Source of the DNA: Bacillus sp. V5-8f
GTDB taxonomy: Bacteria; Bacillota; Bacilli; Bacillales; DSM-1321
Length of the DNA stretch: 64,000 nt
Assembly (NCBI RefSeq): GCF_002863565.1
Contig: NZ_PGUW01000004.1
Location: forward strand, 124,001 to 188,000
Reading direction: 5' to 3'
The position numbers were made by a program, and so were the translations under genes. Positions within the stretch are counted from its first letter, which is position 1. The number at the start of each line of letters is the position of its first letter. The notes under the pieces are model-generated. The model was given only the letters and a program-made list of their open reading frames with translations. It was not told the DNA's origin and did no database searches. This document shows, one piece after another, positions 46,661 to 55,434 of the stretch.

Positions 46661-47497
46661 ATGAAAAAAGAGGTTTGGGCTTTCATTGATTCGGGGGATT
46701 GCTCACCGGCCTTTAATATGGCTATGGACGAAGCTTTATTAAATTGGCACAGCAAGGGCGAGATGCCACCGGTTGTCCGCTTCTATGGCTGGAATCCACC
46801 GACCCTGTCGATTGGGTATTTTCAAAAAGCCGAAAAAGAAATCAATCTTGAAGAAGTAAAAAAGCTAGGAGTAGGCTTCGTCAGAAGGGCCACTGGAGGC
46901 CGGGCGGTTTTACATGAGCATGAACTTACATATAGCGTCATTGTGTCGGAGGAATACCCCGATATGCCAAAAAATGTGACCGAAGCTTATCGCGTCATAT
47001 CCGAAGGGATTCTAAGAGGTTTTCAGAACCTTGGACTGGACGCTTATTTCGCCGTCCCGAAAAGTGATAGTGAAAAGGCTGCCCTCCGTGAACCACGATC
47101 CTCTGTCTGCTTTGATGCACCAAGCTGGTATGAACTGGTAGTTGAAGGAAGAAAAGTAGCAGGAAGTGCACAAACCCGGCAAAAAGGGGTTATATTGCAG
47201 CACGGATCCATCCTGCTCGATCTGGACGATGAAAAATTGTTCAGCATGTTCAATTTCCCAAATGCCAGGGTGAAAGAAAGGATGATGAATAGCTTCAAAA
47301 GCAAAGCAGTTGCCATTCATGATCTTACTGAACGGAGAATTGGAATCCCTGAGGCTAAAGAAGCCTTCAGGAAAGGTTTTGCAGAGGGGCTTGAAATTGA
47401 ATTGCAGCCTTATGCCCTTACCGATAAGCAGCTGGAAGAAGTTCGTCAGCTGGCTAAAACCAAATACGAGAGTGATGAATGGAATTTTATGAGATAA
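46661..47497 (+). CDS. lipM: Octanoyl-[GcvH]:protein octanoyltransferase (LipM)
   Basis: Moves octanoate from acyl carrier protein to GcvH, the first step of lipoate assembly in Bacillus, linking it to the gcv genes upstream. 278 residues: [18 protein letters not shown] (cofactor-transferase fold), catalytic Cys in [13 protein letters not shown] and Lys in [13 protein letters not shown] 46661 follows GAAGG by 7 nt; length equals the B. subtilis protein. Confidence 0.93.
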   Translation: MKKEVWAFIDSGDCSPAFNMAMDEALLNWHSKGEMPPVVRFYGWNPPTLSIGYFQKAEKEINLEEVKKLGVGFVRRATGGRAVLHEHELTYSVIVSEEYPDMPKNVTEAYRVISEGILRGFQNLGLDAYFAVPKSDSEKAALREPRSSVCFDAPSWYELVVEGRKVAGSAQTRQKGVILQHGSILLDLDDEKLFSMFNFPNARVKERMMNSFKSKAVAIHDLTERRIGIPEAKEAFRKGFAEGLEIELQPYALTDKQLEEVRQLAKTKYESDEWNFMR

Positions 47498-47517
47498 CTG
47501 TTCATTTTTCAACTGAG

Positions 47518-47550
47518 AAAAGCGGCCACCACGTCGCTTTTTTATTTTTT
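47518..47550 (+). terminator. lipM terminator
   Basis: AAAGCG and CGCTTT close a 10-nt loop with possible further G.U pairing, followed by T-rich sequence. A second dyad (TGAATTCaCGTT/AACGaGAATTCA) lies downstream at about 47580-47618. Confidence 0.7.
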
Positions 47551-47740
47551 GCTAGAAAACTTTTTCCTTTACTTGATTATGAATTCACGTTTTTTCAGTA
47601 ATAACGAGAATTCATCATGAACTGGAAAAATACAAGTGCTAAAAAAGTCGAAAATTGATGAATTAATCGGTCTCACCGTTTATTTTCTACTTCATCCTTT
47701 ATTATTTGTGCTTTTTATAGTTTGACAAAAATATAGCTTA

Positions 47741-47799
47741 TTGACCTTTTATACAATATATAGTATGGTTCAAGATATTTTGTATACTATATATTGATT
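47741..47799 (+). promoter_or_regulatory. nrdJ promoter region with two NrdR-box-like palindromes
   Basis: ATACAATATATAGTAT (47751-47766) and ATACTATATATTGATT (47784-47799) each resemble the 16-bp NrdR box ACACwATATATwGTGT; their centres are 33 bp apart, about three helical turns, as expected for paired boxes. A possible promoter (TTGACC 47741, TATGGT 47764, 17-bp spacer) overlaps the first box, so NrdR would repress transcription. CAATATATAGTAT and ATACTATATATTG are also exact inverted repeats of each other. Confidence 0.75.
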
Positions 47800-47911
47800 T
47801 TTAAGGTTTTAATATGATAGATTTAGGGAAACGATTTCTAAGTCATCTCTATCATGTTTACATATAGAATCGACATCCTAGAAAGAAATAGGAAATAAAG
47901 GAGAGGAAGCC

Positions 47912-49351
47912 ATGTCCGTAGTTCTGAGGCAACCAATGAAGATTGATATTGAAAGATTGAATAAGGATATATCCTTATTTCCGCAGGTTCACAAAATCAC
48001 ACCTGACATGTTCCGTACGCATAAGGGCGTTTCAAGATTGGTAATGATTGACCGATATTCATTCAAGGACACTGAAAAAGTCACTTTGTCAAATGGCGAT
48101 TTTGTGGTTTTGACAATCAAAGAAGATCCTAAATTCCCAGCCAGGGGGACAGGCTTTATCATTAGTATCGATTGGCAAAATAAGACCGCGGAAGTACTGG
48201 TCGATGAAGAATATCGCGGTGCGCTAGATAAGCCAGAGGTAATTGAAACAGGGGTAATCAAACGCTCTCTTGATGTAATCGAAAAACCTCTTGAAATTTA
48301 CTATGAACAAATCGCAAAACGAAACGCTACTGGCTTGGCCGCAGTGGAGACGACGGAAGAAAAGCGAAAAGAATGGTTTGGGAAGTTTTATCAAGAGCTG
48401 GCTGATTTAAACTTTGTTCCAGCAGGCCGTGTATTATATGGTGCTGGGTCTGAGACTGAAGTGACATTTTTCAACTGCTACGTAATGCCTTTTGTACAGG
48501 ACTCCCGGGAAGGCATCTCCGAACACCGCAAGCAGGTTATGGAGATTATGAGCCGAGGCGGAGGAGTAGGGACAAACGGTTCTACACTTCGTCCAAGAAA
48601 CACGCTGGCAAAAGGAGTAAATGGAAAATCATCTGGCTCGGTATCCTGGCTTGATGATATTGCAAAATTAACGCACCTGGTCGAGCAAGGAGGCAGTCGC
48701 AGGGGCGCCCAAATGATCATGCTTTCGGACTGGCATCCGGATATCATTGAATTCATCATTTCAAAAATGCAAAATCCAAGAATTCTTCGATACCTGATCG
48801 AAAATACAAGCGATGAAACTATCAAGAAATATGCAAATGAAAAATTAAAATTTACACCTCATACAGAGCAGGAAGAAGCTATGTACCAGGGAATCGTCAA
48901 TTATAAGAATATCCCGGGTCAGGGTGGCTTCAACGATAAAATCATCAATGAGGCTGAAAATAAATTGGCAGCCGGGGGAACTTATAGTGTCCACAACCCA
49001 GAATTCCTGACAGGAGCTAACATTTCTGTGTGCCTGACCAAAGAATTCATGGATGCAGTCGAAAATGACTCCATTTATGAACTTCGCTTCCCTGATGTAG
49101 AAAGCTATGATGCAGAGGAAATGAAAATTTACAATGAAGAATGGCATAACATCGGGGACGTGCGCGAATGGGAAAAACAGGGTCATAAAGTCCGTGTGTA
49201 CCGTAAGATTAAGGCCAAAGAACTTTGGAACCTTATCAATATTTGCGCGACGTACTCTGCAGAACCAGGCATTTTCTTTATCGATAATGCTAATGACATG
49301 ACGAATGCCAAGGCGTATGGCCAGCAGGTAGTGGCGACTAATCCGTGTGGT
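47912..49351 (+). CDS. nrdJ: Adenosylcobalamin-dependent ribonucleotide reductase, exon 1
   Basis: First 480 codons of class II ribonucleotide reductase, which makes deoxyribonucleotides with a B12-derived radical and needs no oxygen. Visible parts: N-terminal region, FNCYVMP with redox Cys189, SRGGGVGTNGSTLRPR, EQGGSRRGAQM, and the active-site loop NPCG at its end (thiyl-radical Cys479). The unspliced frame runs on only as GRAA before a stop. Ribosome site GGAGAGGAAG precedes ATG 47912. The exon ends at 49351 with U, as a group I 5' splice site requires. The gene is preceded by NrdR-like boxes. Confidence 0.92.
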
Positions 49352-49885
49352 AGAGCAGCTTAGTTTGCCTCACGAAAAAAATTGCGGAATAAAGCGGGAA
49401 GGCTGAGATGCTAATCCGAACCGAAGGCTGGAAGTAAAGATCCAGTCAGGGGCAACGCATAGATCGTGAACCTGCATTGCAGAATATAATCGATCCACGA
49501 GGCCGCAACATTACTGCATTTCACGATGGAAATGGCAAAATCGGGGTGAATGGAATGAATAGAGGATATGCAGGTTTTTATAGAGGTATCTTACGAAGCT
49601 CTTACGAATATGCATGCTAAGTCCTTGATTTCGCCGGGATGAAATGGAAATTTGAAGTTCAAATCTATGATCTTGAATACAACATTTATAAGCCTGATTT
49701 TTTTATATATGATGATTTTGGCAATTTGATAAAGATTGTCGAATTAATCAAGATCGAGGAAGAAAAGAACTTCATCAGTACATGAAAGACATTGTGAATA
49801 ATTTGTAATGAAAAGATATGCTGACCTTACACTAAAAAGGAAGTGTAAGAAGTAAAGGATAAAAAACCTTTACGATAACAAACAG
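49352..49885 (+). mobile_element. Group I intron in nrdJ
   Basis: 534 nt that interrupt nrdJ between Gly480 and Glu481. P1 can form between the exon end GUGUGGU (49345-49351) and GCCUCAC (49367-49373), closing with the U.G wobble at the splice site. P10 can form between the exon 2 start GAAC and GUUU (49363-49366). Core-like pairings: GGCTGG/CCAGTC (49426-49431, 49442-49447), P7-like GATCG/CGATC (49462-49466, 49491-49495) and P8-like CTGC/GCAG. GGGCAACGCATAGA resembles the conserved R element. Two hairpins lie near the end: CTTACACT/AGTGTAAG and GTAAAGG/CCTTTAC. The last base is G (49885). Exact splicing restores the frame. Confidence 0.88.
49519..49785 (+). pseudogene. Broken EDxHD (Vsr-like) homing endonuclease inside the intron
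   Basis: One frame reads GNGKIGVNGMNRGYAGFYRG, then RSSYEYAC, a TAA stop at 49618-49620, and then VLDFAGMKWKFEVQIYDL followed by NIYKPDFFIYDDFGNLIKIVE, ending at TGA 49785. Vsr-like intron endonucleases typically read RSSYE.A.A.xLD, then W.YEP, then Y.PDF. Replacing TAA by AAA would give the expected YACKVLD. The C-terminal part is also short. The intron can therefore probably still splice but no longer spread by itself. Confidence 0.78.
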
Positions 49886-51004
49886 GAACAACCGCTAGCT
49901 CCATATTCAGTCTGCAACCTTGCTGCAGTAAACTTAGCTAAAATGGCAGACAAAGAAACAAAAACCGTGAACTTTGATAAATTGAAAAAGACCGTAGAAA
50001 TTGGCATTAGAATGCAGGATAACGTCATTAACGCAACCCCTTATTTCCTTGAGGAAAATAAAAAGCAGGCCCTAGGTGAACGCCGTGTCGGCCTAGGGGT
50101 AATGGGACTTCATGATCTATTGATTTATTGCGAGACAGAATATGGTTCAGAGGAAGGCAATGTCTTGATTGACCAAGTTTTTGAAACGATCGCTGCGACT
50201 GCGTACCGTGCTTCTATTGAACTTGCTAAAGAAAAAGGAAGCTTCCCATTCCTTGAAGGGGAAACACAGCAAGAAACAAACCGATTAAGAAGCGCCTTCA
50301 TTGAAACGGGGTTCATGAAGAAAATGCCGGATGATATTAAAAAGGGCATCCTTGAAAATGGTATCCGGAACTCACATTTGTTAACTGTTGCTCCAACTGG
50401 AAGCACGGGTACAATGGTCGGCGTTTCAACCGGCTTGGAGCCTTACTTCTCATTCACCTATTTCCGAAGCGGACGCCTTGGAAAATTCATTGAAGTGAAG
50501 GCCGATATCGTGCAGGAATACCTGGATCGACATCCGGAAGTTGACCCTGATAACCTGCCGAACTGGTTTGTTTCAGCAATGGATCTTGCACCTGAAGCAC
50601 ATGCGGATGTACAATGTATCATCCAGCGCTGGATTGACAGTTCGATTAGTAAGACAGTCAATGCGCCAAAAGGGTACACAGTTGACCAGGTTGAAAAGGT
50701 TTATGAACGTCTGTATAAAGGTGGTGCAAAGGGCGGAACGGTCTATGTTGACGGAAGCCGTGATGCTCAAGTGCTAACATTAAAAGCAGAAGAGAACAAT
50801 CTTGATGAGTTTGAACTAGAGTTTGAAGAGGATAAGAAAAAAGTGGTCCTTGTAGACACCATTAATGAATTACGATCTACTGACGTAACGATTGGTTCAG
50901 AGGTTGGCAACACCTGCCCGGTTTGCCGTAAGGGTGAAGTAAAAGAAATCGGTGGCTGCAATACTTGTACAAATTGCGGAGCCCAATTAAAATGCGGGCT
51001 TTAA
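49886..51004 (+). CDS. nrdJ: Adenosylcobalamin-dependent ribonucleotide reductase, exon 2
   Basis: Codons 481-852 after splicing. It opens with EQPLAPYSVCNLAAVNLA, exactly the sequence that follows NPCG in the family, so Glu481 is the catalytic Glu and the Cys in SVCNLA the paired redox Cys. Later parts include VAPTGSTGTMVGVSTGLEPYF and a C-terminal CPVC...CNTCTNCG zinc-ribbon-like tail ending in KCGL, which may deliver electrons. It has no initiator of its own; the next ATG (49943) would give a fragment without the loop. A strong terminator follows. Confidence 0.92.
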   Translation, partial: EQPLAPYSVCNLAAVNLAKMADKETKTVNFDKLKKTVEIGIRMQDNVINATPYFLEENKKQALGERRVGLGVMGLHDLLIYCETEYGSEEGNVLIDQVFETIAATAYRASIELAKEKGSFPFLEGETQQETNRLRSAFIETGFMKKMPDDIKKGILENGIRNSHLLTVAPTGSTGTMVGVSTGLEPYFSFTYFRSGRLGKFIEVKADIVQEYLDRHPEVDPDNLPNWFVSAMDLAPEAHADVQCIIQRWIDSSISKTVNAPKGYTVDQVEKVYERLYKGGAKGGTVYVDGSRDAQVLTLKAEENNLDEFELEFEEDKKKVVLVDTINELRSTDVTIGSEVGNTCPVCRKGEVKEIGGCNTCTNCGAQLKCGL

Positions 51005-51025
51005 ATAAATAAGATTACCATTTTT

Positions 51026-51060
51026 AAAAACTGGCAGGACATGTATCCTGCCAGTTTTTA
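51026..51060 (+). terminator. nrdJ terminator
   Basis: AAAAACTGGCAGGA pairs perfectly with TCCTGCCAGTTTTT around a 6-nt loop. Confidence 0.95.
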
Positions 51061-51168
51061 AATATCTATACCACTATATCTGTATCCATCTATTTCCTTA
51101 TTTTGTCCGAAATCATTTTACTTGGTTAGGACAATATACAAGTAACAAATGTTTGATGAGGTGTAGGG

Positions 51169-52416
51169 ATGGAAAAGCAGAAACTAGAAAACGAAGTGAG
51201 TGTCTGGTGTATTATAAGCATGGCATCGATTCCCCTTGTGATGACGCTTGGAAATTCGATGCTTATCCCTGTTCTGCCAATTTTTGAGGATAAAGTGGGG
51301 ATCACCTCATTTCAATCGAGCATGATTATCACCAGCTATTCACTGGCATCCATATTTTTAATCCCAGTTGCAGGTTATTTATCCGATAAGTTTGGCAGAA
51401 AAAAAGTACTCCTTCCATCGTTGATCATCACATTGATTGGAGGATTGATCGCCGGGTTCGCTTCCTGGAAAAGTGACGCCCCCTTCACTTGGATTATTAT
51501 AGGGCGTGTATTGCAGGGAATTGGGGCAGCCGGCGCTTTTCCTATCATTTTGCCATTAGTAGGGGATCTCTATAAAGATGACGATGAGAAGACAAGCTCA
51601 TGCTTGGGTGTCATTGAAACCAGCAATACATTCGGAAAAGTGCTAAGTCCGATCATTGGATCCTTATTTGCTGCTATTTTATGGTTTTTGCCGTTTTTCT
51701 CCATTGCTTTTTTTAGCCTAATTTCCATTGGGCTCGTCTTTTTTTTTATAAAAGTACCAAAAGAGAAAGAAGAGCCAAAAGAGTTGAAGGAATTTCTTCA
51801 CGCCACCAAAAAGATCTTTAAACGGGAAGGCAAATGGCTGTTTACCGTTTTTCTTCTGGGTGCCTTTTTGATGCTAATTTTATTTGGGATCCTTTTTTTC
51901 CTGTCAGACAGCCTGGAGAAAGCTCATGAATTAAAAGGCATAAAAAAAGGGCTTATAATGGCGATTCCCTTACTGATTCTCTGTATAGCTTCTTACATTA
52001 GCGGAAAGAAAATAAAGGGAAGCCTGCCTTTAATGAAAAAACTCATTATGGCCTGTTTGATTGTTATGTCTGTTAGCGTAGTATTTGTGGGATATGCGAA
52101 GGAACGGCTGTTCATGCTTTTAGTGGTTATCAGCCTGGTTGGGATTGCGATAGGCGCACTGCTGCCCACCTTGGATGCCATGATTACTGAAAATATTGAG
52201 AAGGAAGAAAGGGGAACGATTTCTTCGTTTTATAGTTCTGCGCGGTTTATCGGCGTTGCGTTTGGGCCGCCCATCATGTCCATTTTAATGAATGACTACT
52301 TAAACGTAACTTATATTGTTTCTGGAATCATAGGTATACTCATTTTATTGATTGTGTGGAAATGTATTCACAGCGAAAAAAAGAAAACAAATAAACCGCA
52401 GTCTTTGAAAAGGTAA
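51169..52416 (+). CDS. MFS multidrug/metabolite exporter
   Basis: 415 residues with 12 predicted helices. MFS motifs: GYLSDKFGRKKVLLPSL (motif A between helices 2 and 3) and GRVLQGIGAAGAFPIILPLVGDL (motif B/C region typical of DHA1 drug:H+ antiporters). Central basic loop PKEKEEPKELKEF. Substrate unknown; a YmfD-like siderophore exporter is possible. ATG 51169 follows GAGGTG. It stands between nrdJ and splB, an addition compared with the B. subtilis order. Confidence 0.82.
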   Translation: MEKQKLENEVSVWCIISMASIPLVMTLGNSMLIPVLPIFEDKVGITSFQSSMIITSYSLASIFLIPVAGYLSDKFGRKKVLLPSLIITLIGGLIAGFASWKSDAPFTWIIIGRVLQGIGAAGAFPIILPLVGDLYKDDDEKTSSCLGVIETSNTFGKVLSPIIGSLFAAILWFLPFFSIAFFSLISIGLVFFFIKVPKEKEEPKELKEFLHATKKIFKREGKWLFTVFLLGAFLMLILFGILFFLSDSLEKAHELKGIKKGLIMAIPLLILCIASYISGKKIKGSLPLMKKLIMACLIVMSVSVVFVGYAKERLFMLLVVISLVGIAIGALLPTLDAMITENIEKEERGTISSFYSSARFIGVAFGPPIMSILMNDYLNVTYIVSGIIGILILLIVWKCIHSEKKKTNKPQSLKR

Positions 52417-52446
52417 GCCCGGATACAATCAATGTAACCGGGCTTT
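52415..52446 (+). terminator. Terminator after MFS exporter
   Basis: AAGCCCGG and CCGGGCTT with further weak pairing inside, followed by TATAT; also placed to stop the convergent small gene. Confidence 0.75.
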
Positions 52447-52472
52447 ATATTGGGTAAATACACGAGACTTAG

Positions 52473-52661
52473 CTATAAATTCTCGTTTTGCTGTCCAATT
52501 TCATCCCCCGCCAAAATACCGTTTGCGGTTTTGAGAAACATGTATTCATCCACAGAATCGCCAGGGATGTTTTTGGCATTTGGGTAGGTCTGGTCTGTCT
52601 CTATGGCAAGCTTTGGGTTCTTTGGGGCGTATGTTTCATAATGTTTTTCACTTTTATACAT
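52473..52661 (-). CDS. Small hypothetical protein upstream of splB
   Basis: 62 residues, starting MYKSEKHYETYAPKNPKLAIE and ending GQQNENL; Asn/Glu/Lys-rich, hydrophilic, no motif recognised. A near-consensus ribosome site AAGGAGG lies 8 nt before the ATG at 52661, the main support. It runs away from splB (divergent). It may belong to spore or late-stage genes from position alone; not confirmed. Confidence 0.62.
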   Translation of the reverse strand: MYKSEKHYETYAPKNPKLAIETDQTYPNAKNIPGDSVDEYMFLKTANGILAGDEIGQQNENL

Positions 52662-52816
52662 TTGATTTGCCTCCTTTGCTCTAATGTTCTTTTTCCATAA
52701 TAAATCGCTCATGAGAAAGAAAGGATACTGAAAAACTATCCTTAGGATTAGCATCTCATTTTTTTGAAACTGCATGACTAACAAACATACCCTTTGATAA
52801 AGGAGAAACAAGGAAC

Positions 52817-53842
52817 ATGAAACCATTTATGCCACAGCTTGTTTATATAGAACCCAGGGCGCTGGAATATCCGCTCGGCCGGGAGTTGAAACAGAAATTC
52901 GAGGACTTGAACATAGAAATCAGGGAAACGACATCCCATAATCAAATCAGGGGGCTGCCTGGAGATACAGATTTGCAGAAGTACCGGATTGCAAAGTCGA
53001 CGCTCGTAGTCGGAGTGCGGAAAACACTGAAATTCGATACTTCAAAACCCTCTGCTGAATATGCGATTCCCTTGGCAACCGGGTGCATGGGCCACTGCCA
53101 CTATTGCTACCTGCAGACGACCCTTGGCAGCAAACCCTATATCCGGACATATGTAAACCTTGATGAAATTTTTGACGCTGCACAGAAATATATGGATGAG
53201 AGAATGCCGGAATTTACCCGCTTTGAAGCCGCTTGTACGTCCGACATTGTCGGAATCGATCACTTGACGCATTCTTTAAAGAGGGCGATCGAGTTCTTTG
53301 GGGAAAAAGACCACGGACTTCTAAGGTTTGTCACGAAATTTCATCATGTGGATCATTTACTTAACGCGAAACACAACGGCAGGACTAGGTTTCGTTTTAG
53401 TATCAATTCACGTTATGTTATTAAAAATTTTGAACCGGGTACATCTTCGTTTGAAGAACGGATAGAAGCTGCACGCAAGGTTGCTGACGCTGGTTATCCG
53501 CTTGGTTTTATTGTGGCCCCGATTTACATTCATGAGGATTGGAAAATAGGCTATCAGGAATTATTCGAACGGCTAAGCCATTCATTACAGGGGGTCGATT
53601 TATCAAACTTGACCTTTGAATTGATCCAGCATCGCTTTACTGCTCCAGCAAAAAGAGTCATTGAAAAAAATTACCCAAAAACAAAGCTGGAGCTTGATGA
53701 AACGAAGCGGAAGTATAAATGGGGAAGATACGGAATCGGCAAATATGTGTACCAGACAGAAGAAGCGGCAGATTTGGAGTCGACAATAAGAGGATATATC
53801 GGAGAATTTTTTCCACAAAGTGAAGTCCAGTATTTCACGTGA
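52817..53842 (+). CDS. splB: Spore photoproduct lyase
   Basis: Radical-SAM enzyme that reverses the spore photoproduct thymine dimer during germination. 341 residues; cluster ligands C90, C94 and C97 in GCMGHCHYC, and C140 in AACTSDIVG, the H-atom donor Cys of the family. ATG 52817 follows AAAGGAG. splA, which precedes splB in B. subtilis, is absent here. A weak sigma-G-like string (TGAAA 16 bp before CATACC) lies about 30 bp upstream. Confidence 0.95.
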   Translation: MKPFMPQLVYIEPRALEYPLGRELKQKFEDLNIEIRETTSHNQIRGLPGDTDLQKYRIAKSTLVVGVRKTLKFDTSKPSAEYAIPLATGCMGHCHYCYLQTTLGSKPYIRTYVNLDEIFDAAQKYMDERMPEFTRFEAACTSDIVGIDHLTHSLKRAIEFFGEKDHGLLRFVTKFHHVDHLLNAKHNGRTRFRFSINSRYVIKNFEPGTSSFEERIEAARKVADAGYPLGFIVAPIYIHEDWKIGYQELFERLSHSLQGVDLSNLTFELIQHRFTAPAKRVIEKNYPKTKLELDETKRKYKWGRYGIGKYVYQTEEAADLESTIRGYIGEFFPQSEVQYFT

Positions 53843-53929
53843 AATTATGTACCCCGTATGAAAATCATAGTAACAGATAACTTATCCCCTGCTTACAGTA
53901 TAAAAAAGCCTATAACAGGGGTGGGCCAT

Positions 53930-54820
53930 TTGTTGATAGACGGGGTATTTTCCGGCGGCGGAATTAAAGGATTTGCCCTCGTCGGGGCTATTCAGGTGCT
54001 TGAGCAAAAAGGGTTTACATTCTGCCGCACTGCCGGGACGAGTGCGGGAGCGATCATTGCTTCATTCATATCGGCTGGTTATACGGGAAATGAAATGATG
54101 GACATTTTAAATGAAATGGATACAAAAGATCTGCTCGATCATAGAAGGCGCAATCTGCCGATTCCCTTTGCAAAGTGGCTCATCATTTATTGGAAGCTAG
54201 GTTTGTATAAGGGTGATGCCCTTGAAAAATGGATATCAGAAAAACTTGCTGCAAAAGGGGTTTATACATTTTCTAACCTTCCTTTTCAAGGTTTAAGGAT
54301 CATTGTGTCTGATATAACCAACGGGAGATTAGTCGTAATTCCTGATGACCTTCCTAAGTATGGAATTGATCCGGGGAGTTTTCCGGTTGCCAAAGCCGTA
54401 CGAATGAGTTGCAGCATTCCTTATTTCTTCGAACCTGTTCAGTTGAAGCTGAATAAAGAAAACCGGGGCCATGTGTTTGTTGACGGAGGGGTTTTGAGCA
54501 ACTTTCCCATGTGGCTGTTTGATTCAGAGCATGTGAAAAAAGTTCGCCCTGTACTTGGTATAAAATTGAGTCCAGGTGAAGAGTGTAAAAAGCCCCATGA
54601 AATTGATAATGCAATCGAAATGTTCAACGCCCTATTTAAAACCATGAAGGATGCCCATGATTCACGCTATATATCGAGAAAGCATGTTAAAAACATTATA
54701 TTTATCCCAATGAAGGGCGTATCGGCGACCGAGTTTGAATTAACGGATGAAAGTAAGGCATTGCTCATAAATGAAGGCAGAACGTCCACTGAAAAGTTCC
54801 TGAGGAAATGGACATACTAG
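53930..54820 (+). CDS. yqhO: Patatin-like phospholipase YqhO
   Basis: 296 residues of the patatin/NTE family of lipid acyl hydrolases. Oxyanion loop GGGIKG (9-14), nucleophile Ser38 in GTSAG, and Asp of VDGGVLSN form the Ser-Asp dyad. TTG 53930 is used because AGGGGTGG lies just upstream and the residues then match YqhO; the longer frame from 53858 has no ribosome site. An upstream CCCCTG (53887-53892) could pair with the CAGGGG of that ribosome site and limit translation. Confidence 0.85.
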   Translation: MLIDGVFSGGGIKGFALVGAIQVLEQKGFTFCRTAGTSAGAIIASFISAGYTGNEMMDILNEMDTKDLLDHRRRNLPIPFAKWLIIYWKLGLYKGDALEKWISEKLAAKGVYTFSNLPFQGLRIIVSDITNGRLVVIPDDLPKYGIDPGSFPVAKAVRMSCSIPYFFEPVQLKLNKENRGHVFVDGGVLSNFPMWLFDSEHVKKVRPVLGIKLSPGEECKKPHEIDNAIEMFNALFKTMKDAHDSRYISRKHVKNIIFIPMKGVSATEFELTDESKALLINEGRTSTEKFLRKWTY

Positions 54821-54938
54821 ACGCCATTGCAACACATGACGTATAGATAGCCTTGAGAGAGAAAGAGGAGGCGAAAAGACCTTTACAACAAAATTTCGTG
54901 AAGTTTGAATGTCGCTTGATTTATTCTCCTCTACCAAC

Positions 54939-54976
54939 AAAAAATCGGGCTGTTTTTAAAATAACGCCCGATTTTT
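54939..54976. terminator. Bidirectional terminator yqhO/yqhP
   Basis: AAAAATCGGGC pairs with GCCCGATTTTT; the loop holds the yqhP stop codon. U-runs on both strands. Confidence 0.88.
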
Positions 54977-55330
54977 CTTTTTATTTTTTTTGCCTTCAAT
55001 GACCGTTAATTGTACATCCGACTTTTTTCTTGGTTTGATCTTTTGGGAAGATTTCGCTAAAGAAAAGCTTGCGACATTATCACGCTGTTTTGACTTTAGC
55101 TTTTGCCGTTTTTTTGATTGGCGGGCTGCCTTGGCAAATGCCCGTTGCTCTTTGTTTACAGGTTTATCCTTTGTCAATCGTTTATATATGAAATAAACAA
55201 TTCCCGTCACCACAGTAATCATCAACATACTTCTGAACAGCCCGCCGGGGTTATAGGTCAATTGGGTTGCCAAGCCGATAATGGCAAGTGCAATAAGACA
55301 ATAGACAATGTATGGTCTGGAATGATTCAA
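54956..55330 (-). CDS. yqhP: Membrane protein YqhP
   Basis: 124 residues: two N-terminal helices (YIVYCLIALAIIGLATQL and SMLMITVVTGIVYFIY) and a very basic Lys/Arg/Gln-rich tail (KKRQKLKSKQRD, KPRKKSD). Matches YqhP by order and form. The start is one of two adjacent TTG codons after AAGGAGGTG; I use 55330. Function unknown. Confidence 0.78.
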   Translation of the reverse strand: MNHSRPYIVYCLIALAIIGLATQLTYNPGGLFRSMLMITVVTGIVYFIYKRLTKDKPVNKEQRAFAKAARQSKKRQKLKSKQRDNVASFSLAKSSQKIKPRKKSDVQLTVIEGKKNKKKNRALF

Positions 55331-55434
55331 CAAAGACACCTCCTTAAGAGCATCATGAGCAAATTTTATGGTTTTTAAACTTATTTTTTAAATATATCTC
55401 CAAACTATTTACTTATTTTTCCTACTAAGTATTT

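Noticed and set aside
49352..49885. An intein in nrdJ
   Set aside because: The insert has stop codons right after the exon and no Cys/Ser start or HN-type splice blocks. The RNA pairings fit a group I intron.
49943..51004. A separate short reductase gene starting at ATG 49943
   Set aside because: It would lack the radical Cys and catalytic Glu region. The codons EQPLAPYSVCNLA just before it belong to the same protein, so exon 2 of nrdJ is the better reading.
51103..51134. TTGTCC...GGACAA dyad before the MFS exporter as an operator
   Set aside because: Only 6-bp arms with 20 bp between; too weak to call, and no promoter could be placed near it.
52488..52700. Plus-strand frame over the 62-residue gene
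   Set aside because: No ribosome site and a composition typical of an antisense shadow.
52769..52800. Sigma-G promoter of splB
   Set aside because: A TGAAA/CATACC pair is near the right spacing, but both boxes are poor matches; noted only in the splB entry.
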